Notes under the pieces: model-generated
Databases searched by the model: none
What the model was told of the DNA's origin: nothing
Seen by the model: only the letters and a program-made list of their open reading frames with translations
Part shown: positions 40,723-50,964 of the stretch, piece by piece
Layout of the letters: each line of letters starts with the position of its first letter
Position numbering within the stretch: the stretch's first letter is position 1
Assembly (NCBI RefSeq): GCF_019793465.1
Contig: NZ_JAILYJ010000002.1
Span: 372,001 to 436,000, forward strand
Length of the DNA stretch: 64,000 bases
Origin: Rhizobium croatiense
GTDB lineage: Bacteria > Pseudomonadota > Alphaproteobacteria > Rhizobiales > Rhizobiaceae
Direction: 5' to 3'
Program-made: the position numbers and the translations under genes

Positions 40723-43676
40723 GCTTTAACCACACTCTGAAAAATCTTCCGAACCGCCTTCGAGAGCCGTTTCACCTCCCCCTCCAGCGTCCTGATATCG
40801 GGGCAGTCGCCGGCGCGGCAGACGAGTTCGACGAGGCCGGCAGGTGCGTCGTTCGGATCGAACTCGCCGTCGATGCAGAGACGAATTAGTTGCGACAGGC
40901 TGGTATAGAGCGCGAAGGCTTCCAGGCAGGTGTCGAGATCGTCCGCGGCCATCAGCCGGTCGCCGAGCAGCTTCAGAGCCTCGCCGGTGCTCTTGCCGCT
41001 GACCGCAACGTCGACACCCCTGGCCGGAGCGATCAGCACCAGGTATTGGGCGATGAATTCGAGATCGACGACGCCGCCGGGGATCAGTTTCAGGTCCCAG
41101 GGGCCGGAAGGCGGCTTTTCCGTTTCGATCAATTCGCGCATCTCGGCGACGTCATGCGTCACCTTGGCGATGTCGCGACCGGCCGACAGCACCTCGCGGA
41201 TGACATGCTCCGTTTCGGCGATCAGGCTGTCATCGCCTGAGATCAGCCGGGCGCGGCTGAGCGCCATATGCTCCCAGGTCCAGGCCTCCTCGCGCTGATA
41301 CTTGCCGAAGGCATTGATGCGGGTGGCGACGGGCCCCTTGTTGCCGGAGGGACGCAGCCGCATGTCGACCTCATAGAGCACGCCTTCGGCGGTCGGCGCC
41401 GACAAGGCGGCGATCAGCCTCTGGGTGATGCGGGTGAAGTAGCGCGTCGCGTCGAGCGGCTTCGGCCCGTCGGATTCGGAGGCGGCGTCGTCATAATCAT
41501 AGAGCAGGATCAGGTCGATATCGGAACCCGCTGTCAGCTCGAAGCTGCCGAGCTTGCCCATGCCTGATATGGCGATCCGCCCGCCCGGATAGTCGCCGTG
41601 TGCGACCCGCATTTCGCCGATCACGGCGTCGAGCGCGGCTGCGATGATGAGATCGGCGAGATGGGTGAATGCGCGGGCGGCCATTGCGCCATTGATGGCG
41701 CCGGTGAGCAGGCGGATGCCGATCAGGAAGCGCTGTTCGGCGGCGAAGATGCGCAGCCGGTCGAGCACCTCCTCATAATGGCGCGCCTGGACGAGCGAGC
41801 CCTTCAGGCGTTCGCCGAGATAGTCGCGCGTCGGCAGCTCAGCCATCAGGCCGGGATCGAGCATGCCGTCGAAGACATGCGGCTTGGCGGCGATCACCTC
41901 GGCCAGCCGGGGTGCCGAGGACATGATGTTGACGATCAGCGACAGGAGCGCCGGATTGCTGCCGAGGAGCGAGAAGAGCTGAATGCCGGCGGGAAGGCCG
42001 GAGATGAAACTGTCGAAACGCAGCAGTGCCTCGTCGGCGCGCTTGCTTTCGCCGAAGACGCGCAGGAGCTCTGGCGCCAGCTCCGTCAGTCTCTCACGCG
42101 CTTCCACCGATTGCGTCGCGCGGTAGCGACCGTAATGCCAGGTGCGGATGATGCGGGAAATGTCGGACGTCCTGGTGAAACCGAGCTTCTTCAAGGTCTT
42201 GAGCGTATCGGGGTCATCGCCCTGGCCGGTGAAGACGAGGTTTCCGGTTTCGGCGGAAAGCCTGCTCTCCTGCTCGAAGAGGCGGGCATACCGACGCTCC
42301 ACCGTCTTCAGCACGCCGACCAGCCGTTCGGAAAAACTCGGCGTGTCGGAAAAGCCCATCATGAAGGCGATGCGCTTGAGGTCGGCGTCGGTCTCCGGCA
42401 GAAGGTGGGTCTGCTCGTCGCGCACCATCTGGATGCGATGCTCGACGTCACGCAGGAACCAGTAGGCCTCCGTCAGTTCGTCGCGCGTCTGCGCATCGAT
42501 CCATTTCGCCTTGGTGAGCTCGCCGAGCGTCTCCTCCGTCGACCGGCCGCGCAGCGCCGGCATGCGGCCGCCGGCGATCAGCTGCTGCGTCTGGACGAAG
42601 AATTCGATTTCGCGGATACCGCCGCGCCCGAGCTTGACATTATGGCCCTTGACCGCGATCGCGCCGTGGCCCTTATGCGCGTGGATCTGCCGCTTGATCG
42701 AATGGATATCGGCGATCGCCGCGTAATCGAGATATTTGCGGAAGACGAAAGGCGACAGCCCACGCAGGAACTCGCCGCCAGCCACAAGGTCACCGGCCAC
42801 GGCGCGCGCCTTGATGAAGGCCGCCCGCTCCCAATTCTGGCCCCTGCCCTCGTAATAGATCATCGCCGCGTCGACCGGAATCGCCAGCGGCGTCGAACCG
42901 GGATCGGGTCGCAATCGCAAATCGCTGCGGAAGACGTAACCATCCGCCGTGCGCTCCTGCAGGATGCGCACCAGCCGGCGCATCATCCTCGGGAACACCT
43001 CGATGGCGTCATCGGGGTCGGGCACGATGCCGACCTGTTCGTCGAAAAAGACGACGAGGTCGATATCGGAGGAATAGTTGAGCTCGCAGGCGCCGAGTTT
43101 GCCCATGCCGAGCACGATCAGCCCCGAGCCCTCGCTCGGCTTCGCCGGATCCCGAAGCCTGATCTTTCCGCTCTCATGCGCCGCCAGCAGCAGATGGTCG
43201 ATTGCAGCGCCGACAGAGGCTTCGGCGAGCTCGCTCAGCCAGGCGGTCGTGGCCCGGCCATCGACGATGCGCGAGAGATCGGCGAGTGCAACGAGGAAGG
43301 CGGCCTTGCGCTTGATAATGCGCAGTCTGCTCATCACCGCCGATTCCGCCGGCGCGGCCCCTTCCCCGTCCGGCCGCCAGCAGACCCGCGCCTCGGCGAT
43401 CAGCGCTTCGATCTGCGGCTCCAAGGGTTGCGTGATGGCGCCGGCGAGAATGGCCGGGTCGAGATTGACGATTTCGCGCAGGTAGGGCGAGAGCGTCAGC
43501 ACGGCGGAGATGAAATCGCGCAGTGGCCCTTCGCTCTTCAGCATCGCGGCGACCGACGGCTCGCTCTTGCCGGCCTGCTGAAGGTCGCTCAGCGCCAGCT
43601 TCAACTCCGTCTGGCTCAACGGACGCAGCAGCCCTTCGGCGACGTCCTTGAGGCCATGCGTCGATTTCGTCAGCAT
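40719..43676 (-). CDS. glnE: Glutamine synthetase adenylyltransferase/adenylyl-removing enzyme
   Basis: The 985-residue enzyme has two nucleotidyltransferase halves: GMGKLGACELNYSSDIDL near residue 190 (adenylyl-removing) and GMGKLGSFELTAGSDIDL near 705 (adenylyltransferase), each with the DxD metal motif. It adds AMP to and removes it from glutamine synthetase under control of PII and glutamine in the cytoplasm. Length is normal. Its stop overlaps the convergent pleC stop by 4 bases. It lies 138 bases downstream of the following two-component genes on the same strand. Confidence 0.95.
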   Translation of the reverse strand: MLTKSTHGLKDVAEGLLRPLSQTELKLALSDLQQAGKSEPSVAAMLKSEGPLRDFISAVLTLSPYLREIVNLDPAILAGAITQPLEPQIEALIAEARVCWRPDGEGAAPAESAVMSRLRIIKRKAAFLVALADLSRIVDGRATTAWLSELAEASVGAAIDHLLLAAHESGKIRLRDPAKPSEGSGLIVLGMGKLGACELNYSSDIDLVVFFDEQVGIVPDPDDAIEVFPRMMRRLVRILQERTADGYVFRSDLRLRPDPGSTPLAIPVDAAMIYYEGRGQNWERAAFIKARAVAGDLVAGGEFLRGLSPFVFRKYLDYAAIADIHSIKRQIHAHKGHGAIAVKGHNVKLGRGGIREIEFFVQTQQLIAGGRMPALRGRSTEETLGELTKAKWIDAQTRDELTEAYWFLRDVEHRIQMVRDEQTHLLPETDADLKRIAFMMGFSDTPSFSERLVGVLKTVERRYARLFEQESRLSAETGNLVFTGQGDDPDTLKTLKKLGFTRTSDISRIIRTWHYGRYRATQSVEARERLTELAPELLRVFGESKRADEALLRFDSFISGLPAGIQLFSLLGSNPALLSLIVNIMSSAPRLAEVIAAKPHVFDGMLDPGLMAELPTRDYLGERLKGSLVQARHYEEVLDRLRIFAAEQRFLIGIRLLTGAINGAMAARAFTHLADLIIAAALDAVIGEMRVAHGDYPGGRIAISGMGKLGSFELTAGSDIDLILLYDYDDAASESDGPKPLDATRYFTRITQRLIAALSAPTAEGVLYEVDMRLRPSGNKGPVATRINAFGKYQREEAWTWEHMALSRARLISGDDSLIAETEHVIREVLSAGRDIAKVTHDVAEMRELIETEKPPSGPWDLKLIPGGVVDLEFIAQYLVLIAPARGVDVAVSGKSTGEALKLLGDRLMAADDLDTCLEAFALYTSLSQLIRLCIDGEFDPNDAPAGLVELVCRAGDCPDIRTLEGEVKRLSKAVRKIFQSVVKA

Positions 43677-43814
43677 AGGCTCTCCCTGGCTTTGGACCGG
43701 AAGGAAACGGCCGCCAGAATCACAGGCCCCGCCTCCTCGATCGGGATTAAACTAGGGTCTCGGCGCCAAACCGCCAATACGCGATTCAACCGATCGTGTT
43801 TGCGCACGGGCCGT

Positions 43815-45227
43815 TCAGGCGGCCTTGGCCGGGAAGATCATGCTGACGGTCAGTCCGCGCTGTTCCGGCTTGTCGGGATTGGTGTCGGAGAGTTCCAGCC
43901 GGCCGTTGTGCAGTTCCATCACCGCCTCCACCAGCGAAAGTCCGAGCCCCGTGCCTGGTTTCGAGCGGCTTTCGTCGAGGCGGACGAAGCGCTTCACCAC
44001 GTCGTCGCGCCGATCGGCCGGTACCCCCGGCCCGTGGTCGGCCACCGACAGGCAGATGCCATCCGGGCGGCGGGCAAGCTTCAGCGACACCTCGCCCGCC
44101 CCTTCCGTATCGGAGGAATATTTGATGGCATTGTCGAGCAGATTGAAGATCGCCTGGCCGATCAGCTCGCGATTTCCCTGCACCTCGATCCCGGGTTCGA
44201 CGTTGGCGCTCAAGCCAAGCCCGGCCTCTTCCGCCGCCGGCTCGTAAAGCTCGGCGCTGTCGGCAACGATGGCCGACAACTCGACCGGCGACATCTCGGC
44301 TGCGACCGAGCCTGCCTCGACGCGGGAGATCATCAGCAGCGCGTTGAAGGTGCGGATCAGCTGGTCGGATTCGGAAATGATGCCTTCGAGGGCGACGCGC
44401 CGAGTATCGCCGTCAGTCATATCGAGGGCATCGGCGGCCTTGTTGCGCAGCCGCGTCAGCGGCGTCTTGAGGTCGTGGGCGATGTTGTCGGAGACCTGGC
44501 GCAGGCCCTCGTTCAGCTTCTCGATGCGCTCCAGCATGGTATTCAAAGACATTGACAGCCTGTCGAACTCATCGCCGGAACCGCCGACCGGCAGGCGCTG
44601 CGAAAGATCACCGGCCATGATCTTCTTGCTCGCATCCGACATACGATCGATGCGTTTCAGGGCATTGCGGCCAATGCCGAACCAGATGATGATCGCGCCG
44701 AGCCCCATGATCGCCAAAGCCACCATCAGCGCCTGGCGCACCAACAGCCGGAAACGTTCGGGGTCGCCAAGGTCGCGGCCGACAAGAATTCTCAAGCCGT
44801 TGTCGAGCACGAAAATATTGGCGATCGCCTTGTGCCGGCGCTCGACACCACCACCGTCCGTATAGCGCTGATAAGCGAAGGGAGCCGAGGTCCAGCCGAC
44901 CTCCTCGAAGACGCCCGGCTGCACCGAGGCGACATTGCCGGCGAGAATATCGCCCGAAGGGCCGGCGATGATATAGAGATTGGCGCCCGGCTGGCGGGCG
45001 CGCCGCTCCATCGTGCGCAGCAGAAGGTTCATGCCGCCGGTGTCATAGGCACGCTGCACCTGCTCCACCTCCTGCCTGACGGCATCGCGGATCTGGCCGG
45101 TCAGCAGCCGTTCCGACATCGCCGTCACATAGAAGACGAGGGTCGCGGCGCAGATGGCGAAAAGCAGGATGTAGAGTGCCGAGAGGCGGACTGCGGTGGA
45201 CTTGAAGAGAACCCTGAAACGGCTCAT
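43815..45227 (-). CDS. Two-component sensor histidine kinase
   Basis: The 470-residue kinase has two membrane helices (about 15-37 and 165-188) around a periplasmic domain of about 125 residues, a HAMP domain (about 190-240), a HisKA domain with NIAHDLKTPLTRLRNKA (His251) and a HATPase domain (NLLDNAIKYSS; PGTGLGLSLVEAV). It overlaps its response-regulator gene by 4 bases and is co-transcribed with it. The pair lies downstream of degP, and from memory this order is conserved in Sinorhizobium, so envelope stress sensing is possible (inference). Confidence 0.9.
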   Translation of the reverse strand: MSRFRVLFKSTAVRLSALYILLFAICAATLVFYVTAMSERLLTGQIRDAVRQEVEQVQRAYDTGGMNLLLRTMERRARQPGANLYIIAGPSGDILAGNVASVQPGVFEEVGWTSAPFAYQRYTDGGGVERRHKAIANIFVLDNGLRILVGRDLGDPERFRLLVRQALMVALAIMGLGAIIIWFGIGRNALKRIDRMSDASKKIMAGDLSQRLPVGGSGDEFDRLSMSLNTMLERIEKLNEGLRQVSDNIAHDLKTPLTRLRNKAADALDMTDGDTRRVALEGIISESDQLIRTFNALLMISRVEAGSVAAEMSPVELSAIVADSAELYEPAAEEAGLGLSANVEPGIEVQGNRELIGQAIFNLLDNAIKYSSDTEGAGEVSLKLARRPDGICLSVADHGPGVPADRRDDVVKRFVRLDESRSKPGTGLGLSLVEAVMELHNGRLELSDTNPDKPEQRGLTVSMIFPAKAA

Positions 45228-45970
45228 CCCTCGTCCTTGATCATATACCCCGCGCCCCGGATGGTTTTCAGGAGCGGCTGGCTGAAGTCCTTCTCGATCT
45301 TCGAGCGCAGGCGCGAGACATGGACGTCGATGACGTTTGTCTGCGGGTCGAAGTGGTAGTCCCAGACGTTTTCGAGCAGCATGGTGCGGGTCACCACCTG
45401 GCCGGCATTCTTCATCAGATATTCGAGCAGGCGGAATTCGCGCGGCTGCAGCGGGATTTCCTTGCCGCCGCGGCGCACCTCGTGGGAGAGCCGGTCGAGT
45501 TCAAGATCACCGACGCGATAGACGACGTCCTGCTCCGGCGTGCCCTTGCGGCGGCCGAGTACCTCGACACGCGCCAGCAATTCGCTGAAGGCATAGGGCT
45601 TCGGCAGGTAATCGTCGCCGCCGGCACGAAGGCCGGTCACCCGGTCATCGACCTGGCCAAGCGCGGAGAGGATGAGCACCGGCGTATGGATGCCCTTGCG
45701 GCGCAGCTCGCTGATAACGGAGAGACCGTCGCGGCGCGGCAGCATGCGGTCGATGACGATGACGTCATAGGTATTTTCCGATCCCATGAACAGGCCGCTC
45801 TCGCCGTCGCTGGCGTGGTCGGCGACAATGCCCGCCTCGCGAAAGGCTTTCGTGAGGTAGGCCGCGGCTTCGAGATCATCTTCGATGATGAGAATCTTCA
45901 TGCGGCCGACATTACCCACCGGCTGCGTTTCGGCAAGGCTCAAAGCATCTGGCTGCGGAGCGGCGCTCAT
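45224..45970 (-). CDS. OmpR/PhoB-family response regulator
   Basis: The 248-residue regulator has a receiver domain with phospho-acceptor Asp74 (IVIDRMLPRRDG) and a winged-helix output domain with LEYLMKNAGQVVTRTMLLENVWDY and VIDVHVSRLRSKIE. The ATG at 45970 is chosen because GAAGG lies 7 bases upstream. This gives 23 residues before the MKILII core, where most relatives start (ATG 45901), so the short extension is unusual but supported by the ribosome-binding site. The gene overlaps the kinase by 4 bases. It follows degP across a strong terminator hairpin. Confidence 0.88.
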   Translation of the reverse strand: MSAAPQPDALSLAETQPVGNVGRMKILIIEDDLEAAAYLTKAFREAGIVADHASDGESGLFMGSENTYDVIVIDRMLPRRDGLSVISELRRKGIHTPVLILSALGQVDDRVTGLRAGGDDYLPKPYAFSELLARVEVLGRRKGTPEQDVVYRVGDLELDRLSHEVRRGGKEIPLQPREFRLLEYLMKNAGQVVTRTMLLENVWDYHFDPQTNVIDVHVSRLRSKIEKDFSQPLLKTIRGAGYMIKDEG

Positions 45971-46000
45971 CGCGATCATCCTTCAAAAATCAGAACAATC

Positions 46001-46030
46001 GAGCCGTGCGGAGTTTCCTCCGCACGGCTC
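46001..46030 (-). terminator. Strong hairpin after degP
   Basis: GAGCCGTGCGGAG (46001-46013) pairs perfectly with CTCCGCACGGCTC (46018-46030) across a 4-base loop. The degP stop is 15 bases before it in the direction of transcription, and five T follow on the minus strand at 45990-45986. It should end most degP transcription before the response-regulator gene. Confidence 0.8.
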
Positions 46031-46044
46031 CCGTTTTTCGGGGA

Positions 46045-47643
46045 TCAGCCCTGGCCGTTGATCGGCAGAGCGACGAAACGGCTTCCTTCGCTCGACTGAA
46101 TCTGGAAGAGCGCCCGGGTTCGGCCGTCCTTCTTGGCCTGGTTCAGCACCTTGACGACATCGGCAGGGGTGGAGACTTCCTGGTTGTTGACCGAGGTGAT
46201 CTTCTCGCCTTCCTTGATGCCCTTGTCGGCGGCGTCGGAGTCCGGGTCGATGCCGGTGATCGCCAGGCCCTTGCCGTCATCGGAAGGACCGACCGTCAGG
46301 CCGAGATCGGCGAGCGCCTTCTCGGACGCCGGCGCCTCGGGCTGCTGCGGCTGGTTGTTGTCATCGGCGGACGCCTCCTTCTGGTCGGCCGGCAGCGTGC
46401 CGAGTTCGACGGTCAGGGACTGCGCCTTGCCGGCTCGCCAGACCGAAAGCTCGACCTTGCTGCCCGGCTGCATCGCGCCGATGCGGCGGCTGAGATCCCG
46501 CGCATCCTTGATCGTTTCACCGTTCAGGGCGGTGACGACGTCGCCGGCCTTCATGCCGGCCTTGTCGCCCGGCGATCCGGCCTGTGGGGCGACGACGAGG
46601 GCGCCGCTCGGCTCGGAAAGGCCAATGGATTCGGCGATATCCTTGGTCACCGGCTGGATCTGGACACCCAGCCAGCCGCGCGAAACCTGGCCGTCCTTCA
46701 TCAGATCGGCGACGACATCTCTGGCTGTCGAGGCGGGAATGGCGAAGGCGATGCCGACGCTGCCGCCGGACGGCGAGAAGATCGCGGTGTTGATGCCGAC
46801 GACTTCGCCGCTGAGGTTGAAGGTCGGACCGCCTGAGTTGCCGCGGTTCACGGCCGCATCCACCTGCAGGTAATCATCATAGGGGCCGGAGCCGATGTCG
46901 CGGCCGCGAGCCGAGACGATGCCTGCCGTGACCGTGCCGCCGAGGCCGAAGGGATTGCCGACGGCGACGACCCAGTCGCCGACGCGGACGTTGTTGTCGT
47001 CGGCCCAGTTGACATAGGTGAACTTCCTGCCCTTGCCGTCGACCTTAAGGACGGCGAGGTCGGTGCGCGGATCCTTGCCGATCAGCTTGGCATCAAGCTC
47101 GGTGCCGTCATTCATAACGGCGACGAAGGCCTGCCCGTCGGAAACGACGTGGTTGTTGGTGACGATGTAGCCGTCCTCGGAGATGAAGAAGCCGGAGCCC
47201 TGAGCGACCGGACGCAGACGGCCCTTGCCGGGACCATTCGGGCCGCCCGGGCCACCGGGGCCGTTCTGGCCGAAGCGCCGCTGATGGCCACCCTGCTGGT
47301 CGTTCGGATCCTGGCCGAACTGCCGGAAGAAGCGCTTCAGCGGATGATCATCAGGCAGGTCGTCAAAGCCGCGGCCATTGAAATCGAAGGAGAAGCCGTC
47401 ATTGTTGTCGGCGACGGGATTGACGCGGTTTTCCACACGAACGGACACCACGGCGGGCGAAACGGCATCGACGACATTGGCGAAGCTCGGAACGGCAGGC
47501 GCCTGAACCTTGACGGCTTCGGCATAAGACCGGGTGATTTCGAGCGGAACGCCGGTTGCGAGCACAGCGGCAGCGATACCGGCAACGGTAGAAGCCTTGA
47601 GCACGGTGGCGAGGGACGGACGTCCGTTGAAATTCTTCAGCAT
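46045..47643 (-). CDS. degP: DegP/HtrA-family periplasmic serine protease
   Basis: The 532-residue protein has an N-terminal export signal (hydrophobic stretch about 10-35), a trypsin-like domain with the catalytic His (VTNNHVVSD), Asp (DPRTDLAVLKV) and Ser (AAVNRGNSGGPT), and two PDZ domains (about 300-395 and 435-525). A Gly/Pro/Gln-rich loop lies at about 108-140. It degrades or refolds damaged envelope proteins. It has about 200 bases upstream before ccmH and its own terminator. The symbol is by family; several paralogues are usual in rhizobia. Confidence 0.92.
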   Translation of the reverse strand: MLKNFNGRPSLATVLKASTVAGIAAAVLATGVPLEITRSYAEAVKVQAPAVPSFANVVDAVSPAVVSVRVENRVNPVADNNDGFSFDFNGRGFDDLPDDHPLKRFFRQFGQDPNDQQGGHQRRFGQNGPGGPGGPNGPGKGRLRPVAQGSGFFISEDGYIVTNNHVVSDGQAFVAVMNDGTELDAKLIGKDPRTDLAVLKVDGKGRKFTYVNWADDNNVRVGDWVVAVGNPFGLGGTVTAGIVSARGRDIGSGPYDDYLQVDAAVNRGNSGGPTFNLSGEVVGINTAIFSPSGGSVGIAFAIPASTARDVVADLMKDGQVSRGWLGVQIQPVTKDIAESIGLSEPSGALVVAPQAGSPGDKAGMKAGDVVTALNGETIKDARDLSRRIGAMQPGSKVELSVWRAGKAQSLTVELGTLPADQKEASADDNNQPQQPEAPASEKALADLGLTVGPSDDGKGLAITGIDPDSDAADKGIKEGEKITSVNNQEVSTPADVVKVLNQAKKDGRTRALFQIQSSEGSRFVALPINGQG

Positions 47644-47846
47644 TGGAGCACCTTCTCTTGTTCTTAGATCTTCAGACCGGCAGCGCCGGATCAGTCGATA
47701 ACTGAAGATATAGGATGGCGCACCTTACTGCGAACTGTCCGGTCAATGAAAAATTGGTAATGTTGGAATATTTCTGGCCGTTACTGCGCCGGGCCCTTCC
47801 CTGGGGGTCCAAAGGATGCGGAAATATTCGCCGGCTCGACGAGTTG

Positions 47847-48308
47847 TTATTTCTTTAGAAGCTCGTTCAGCCTCGCCTGTTCTTCCGCCGTCAGCTTGCT
47901 TCCCGTCGGCTTGCCAGCCCTCTTGCGCGCAAAGACCAGCAGTGACAGCCCGCCGGCCAGCACCAGCAGCACCGGCGCGCCCCAGAGCAGCACCGTCTTC
48001 GGATTGAACCGCGGCTTCAGCAGCACGAATTCGCCGTAGCGCGAGACGATATAGTCCAGCACTTCCTCGTCGCTGTCGCCGTCCTTGATGCGCTCGCGCA
48101 CCAACAGGCGCAGATCTTTCGCCAGCTCGGCATTGGAATCGTCGATCGACTGGTTCTGGCAGACCATGCAGCGCAGTTCAGCCGAAAGAGTGCGGGCGCG
48201 CGCCTCCAGCGCCGGATCGGTTAGAACCTCATCGGGATTGACGGCGAAGGCGGAGAAGGGCGTGAAGAGAATGAACAGGATGACGAGGAGTCGAGAGAGA
48301 AGCCACAT
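47847..48308 (-). CDS. ccmH: Cytochrome c maturation protein CcmH (CycL)
   Basis: The 153-residue protein (from ATG 48308) has a signal/anchor segment ([15 protein letters not shown]), the redox motif LRCMVCQNQ (Cys-x-x-Cys) near residue 45 and a C-terminal membrane helix (about 107-125). It works with CcmF to reduce and ligate apocytochrome c in the periplasm. The frame is also open upstream to ATG 48491 at the ccmF stop, through a palindromic repeat; that 61-residue extension (LRR-, Arg- and Ala-rich) is not CcmH-like. The start at the signal peptide is therefore preferred. Confidence 0.85.
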   Translation of the reverse strand: MWLLSRLLVILFILFTPFSAFAVNPDEVLTDPALEARARTLSAELRCMVCQNQSIDDSNAELAKDLRLLVRERIKDGDSDEEVLDYIVSRYGEFVLLKPRFNPKTVLLWGAPVLLVLAGGLSLLVFARKRAGKPTGSKLTAEEQARLNELLKK

Positions 48309-48480
48309 TCCCCTTCTCCCCTCGGGGAGAAGGTGCCCGACAGGGCGGATGAGGGGGCGGCCACTCGCAGCAAAAGTGACCTTTCGCTTGCGCGCAAGCT
48401 CCTCGCGGCTCCGCCGCTCGACCCCCTCATCTGCCCTTCGGGCATCTTCTCCCCGGTGGGGAGAAGCGGGAAACAGGTGC
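48309..48480. repeat. Large palindromic repeat between ccmF and ccmH
   Basis: The element begins CCCCTTCTCCCCTCGGGGAG and ends in the inverted relative CTTCTCCCC/GGGGAGAAG near 48449-48467, with GGCGGATGAGGGGGC in the left half and CCCCCTCATCTGCCC in the right. The two halves form an imperfect inverted repeat of about 170 bases. From memory this is a frequent Rhizobium intergenic element. It interrupts an otherwise tightly overlapping operon and supplies the ribosome-binding site region of ccmH (AGAAGGGGA). Confidence 0.75.
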
Positions 48481-48487
48481 GAGCGCA

Positions 48488-50485
48488 TCATTCAGCCGGC
48501 TCCATCGCGGGGGTCGCCGGCCTTGCCGGCTTCGCCTTTCTGCGCGGGGCGCCGACGCGCAGGCGGCGGTCGGAGAGCGAGACGAGGCCGCCGGCGGCCA
48601 TGATCAGGGCGCCGCCCCAGATGCACAGGATGAACGGCTTCCACCAGATGCGCACGACGATGCCGCCGTCGGTGGTGGCGTCGCCCAGCGAGACATAGAG
48701 CTGGCTGAGGCCGAAGGTCAGGATGCCGGCCTCGGTCGTCGGCATCTGCCGGGCGGTATAGAGGCGCTTGGCCGACCAGGTGTCGGCGACCGTTACCCCG
48801 GCGCGCCGGATGGTGAAGTGGCCGCGCTCCTCGCTATAGTTCGGTCCCCTTGCCGGCCGCATGCCGTCGAACTCCAGGCTGTAGCCGCCGGCCTCGACCA
48901 CCTGGCCCGGCTTCATCTCGACGACATGTTCGCTCTGGAAGGTGGTGACGGCGACGATGCCGAGCACGCTGACGCCGAGGCCGGCATGGGCAAGCGCGGT
49001 GCCGAAGGCCGAACGCGGCAGGCCGGTCAGACGGCGCCAGGCGATGCTTCCGGCAACTTTGCCGATGCCGGCGCGATACCAGAGATCGGCAATGGCGCCG
49101 AGGATCAGGAACAGCCCGGCCGCCAGCCCGAGCACCGAGAGCACCGGCCCGCCATGCTCGATGTAGAAGAGGATGACGGCCGCCGCGAAGGCGAGAGCCG
49201 CGACGAGATAGAGCCGCTGCAGGGCGCCGAGCAGATCGCCGCGCTTCCAGGAAAGCAGCGGCCCGAACGGCACGATGACGAGCAGCGGCGCCATCAGCAG
49301 GCTGAAGGTGAGGTTGAAGAAGGGCGGGCCTACGGAGATCTTGTCGCCGGTCAGCGTCTCTAAGAGCAGCGGATAGAGCGTGCCGGTCAGGACCGTGCCG
49401 CAGGCGACCGTCAGGATCAGATTGTTGAGAACCAGCGCCGCCTCGCGCGAGATCGGCGCAAACAGCCCGCCGGCCGCAAGCTTCGGCGCCCGCAGGGCAA
49501 ACAGCGACAGCGCTCCGCCGATGAAGATCAGCAGGATACAAAGGATGAAGACGCCGCGGGAGGGATCGCTGGCAAAGGCATGCACCGAGGTCAGCACCCC
49601 GGAGCGCACCAGGAAGGTGCCCATCAGCGACAGCGAGAAGGTGAGGATGGCCAGCAGCACCGTCCAGATCTTCAACGCCTCGCGCTTTTCCATGACCAGC
49701 GCCGAATGCAACAGCGCCGTGCCGGCCAGCCACGGCATGAACGAGGCGTTTTCCACCGGATCCCAGAACCACCAGCCGCCCCAGCCGAGCTCGTAATAGG
49801 CCCAGTAGGAGCCCATGGCGATGCCTAATGTCAGACAGGTCCAGGCGGCCAGCGTCCAGGGCCGCACCCAGCGCGCCCAGGCGGCGTCGATCCTGCCCTC
49901 CAGAAGAGCCGCAACGGCAAAGGAGAAGCAGACGGAAAAGCCGACATAGCCGAGATAGAGCAGCGGCGGGTGAATGGCGAGACCGACATCCTGCAGCACC
50001 GGATTGAGGTCGCGGCCCTCGGCCGGGGCCGGATCGAGCCGCAGGAAGGGATTGGAGGTCAAAAGGATGAACAGGGTGAAGGCGAGCGAGATCCAGGCCT
50101 GCACGGCCAGCACATTGGCCTTCAGCGTCTCCGGCAGATTGCGGCCGAAGACGGCGACCAGGGCGCTGAACAGCGTCAGGATCAGCAGCCAGAGCAGCAT
50201 CGATCCCTCGTGATTGCCCCAGACGCCGGAATATTTGTAGATCAGCGGCACCAGCGAATGCGAGTTCTCCCAGACGTTCTCGACCGAGAAGTCGGAGACG
50301 ACATGGGCATAGGTCAAGACGGCGAAGGCAAAGACAACGAGCGCAAACATCGCCAGCGAGCCTGATGTCGCCACATCCATCATCGCCCGATCATGGCGGC
50401 GAGCGCCGATGACAGGCACGATCGAGACGATCAGCGCCGTCGCCAGCGCCAGCACCAGGGCGTAATGGCCGATCTCGATGATCAT
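48488..50485 (-). CDS. ccmF: Cytochrome c heme lyase subunit CcmF (CycK)
   Basis: The 665-residue multi-pass membrane protein has the heme-handling tryptophan-rich motif [12 protein letters not shown] near residue 230 and conserved histidines in periplasmic loops. It joins heme from CcmE to apocytochrome c. ATG 50485 overlaps the ccmE stop (ATGA). An upstream reading of the frame gives a Gly/Arg-rich extension not found in the family. It is the third gene of the ccmI-ccmE-ccmF-ccmH operon. Confidence 0.93.
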   Translation of the reverse strand: MIIEIGHYALVLALATALIVSIVPVIGARRHDRAMMDVATSGSLAMFALVVFAFAVLTYAHVVSDFSVENVWENSHSLVPLIYKYSGVWGNHEGSMLLWLLILTLFSALVAVFGRNLPETLKANVLAVQAWISLAFTLFILLTSNPFLRLDPAPAEGRDLNPVLQDVGLAIHPPLLYLGYVGFSVCFSFAVAALLEGRIDAAWARWVRPWTLAAWTCLTLGIAMGSYWAYYELGWGGWWFWDPVENASFMPWLAGTALLHSALVMEKREALKIWTVLLAILTFSLSLMGTFLVRSGVLTSVHAFASDPSRGVFILCILLIFIGGALSLFALRAPKLAAGGLFAPISREAALVLNNLILTVACGTVLTGTLYPLLLETLTGDKISVGPPFFNLTFSLLMAPLLVIVPFGPLLSWKRGDLLGALQRLYLVAALAFAAAVILFYIEHGGPVLSVLGLAAGLFLILGAIADLWYRAGIGKVAGSIAWRRLTGLPRSAFGTALAHAGLGVSVLGIVAVTTFQSEHVVEMKPGQVVEAGGYSLEFDGMRPARGPNYSEERGHFTIRRAGVTVADTWSAKRLYTARQMPTTEAGILTFGLSQLYVSLGDATTDGGIVVRIWWKPFILCIWGGALIMAAGGLVSLSDRRLRVGAPRRKAKPARPATPAMEPAE

Positions 50486-50964
50486 GGCGTCGCCTTCGCC
50501 TCCTGCCCCTGGTTTTGTCCCCCTTGGCCTTCCTGCCACAGGCCCTGCGCCTTCAGCCGGTCGGCGACCTCCTTCGGCATATAGGTCTCGTCATGCTTGG
50601 CGAGCACCGTGTCGGCGACGAAGACGTTCGTGCCTGACGCAAACATGCCTTCGGTGACCACACCCTGGCCCTCGCGGAACAGATCCGGAAGGATACCGGT
50701 ATATTGGACCTTGACCGCATTGGCGCTGCCGTCGGTGACTGCAAATTCCACCGTCGAACCGGCGCCGCGCACGACGCTGCCCGCGCCCACCAGCCCGCCG
50801 AGCCGGATGCGGGTCTCAGGTGCCACCGGGGTCTTGGCCAGATCCGCCGGCATGTAGAAATAAGCCACCGACTGGCTGAAGGCGAACATCACCAACAGCA
50901 CCGCCGCAAGGATGAAACCCATCCCGCCCGCGATCACCGCAAGGCGCTTCTGCTTGCGCGTCAT
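50482..50964 (-). CDS. ccmE: Heme chaperone CcmE (CycJ)
   Basis: The 160-residue protein has a single N-terminal membrane anchor (about 8-30) and a periplasmic OB-fold domain. The heme-binding histidine lies in [11 protein letters not shown] (His124, with Tyr128). It carries heme covalently from CcmC to CcmF. It overlaps ccmI and ccmF by 4 bases each, so translation is coupled. The tail is Gln/Gly-rich. Confidence 0.93.
   Translation of the reverse strand: MTRKQKRLAVIAGGMGFILAAVLLVMFAFSQSVAYFYMPADLAKTPVAPETRIRLGGLVGAGSVVRGAGSTVEFAVTDGSANAVKVQYTGILPDLFREGQGVVTEGMFASGTNVFVADTVLAKHDETYMPKEVADRLKAQGLWQEGQGGQNQGQEAKATP

Noticed and set aside
41598..44555. 985-codon plus-strand open frame opposite glnE and the sensor kinase
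   Set aside because: It crosses two well-supported genes on the other strand and has low-complexity composition.
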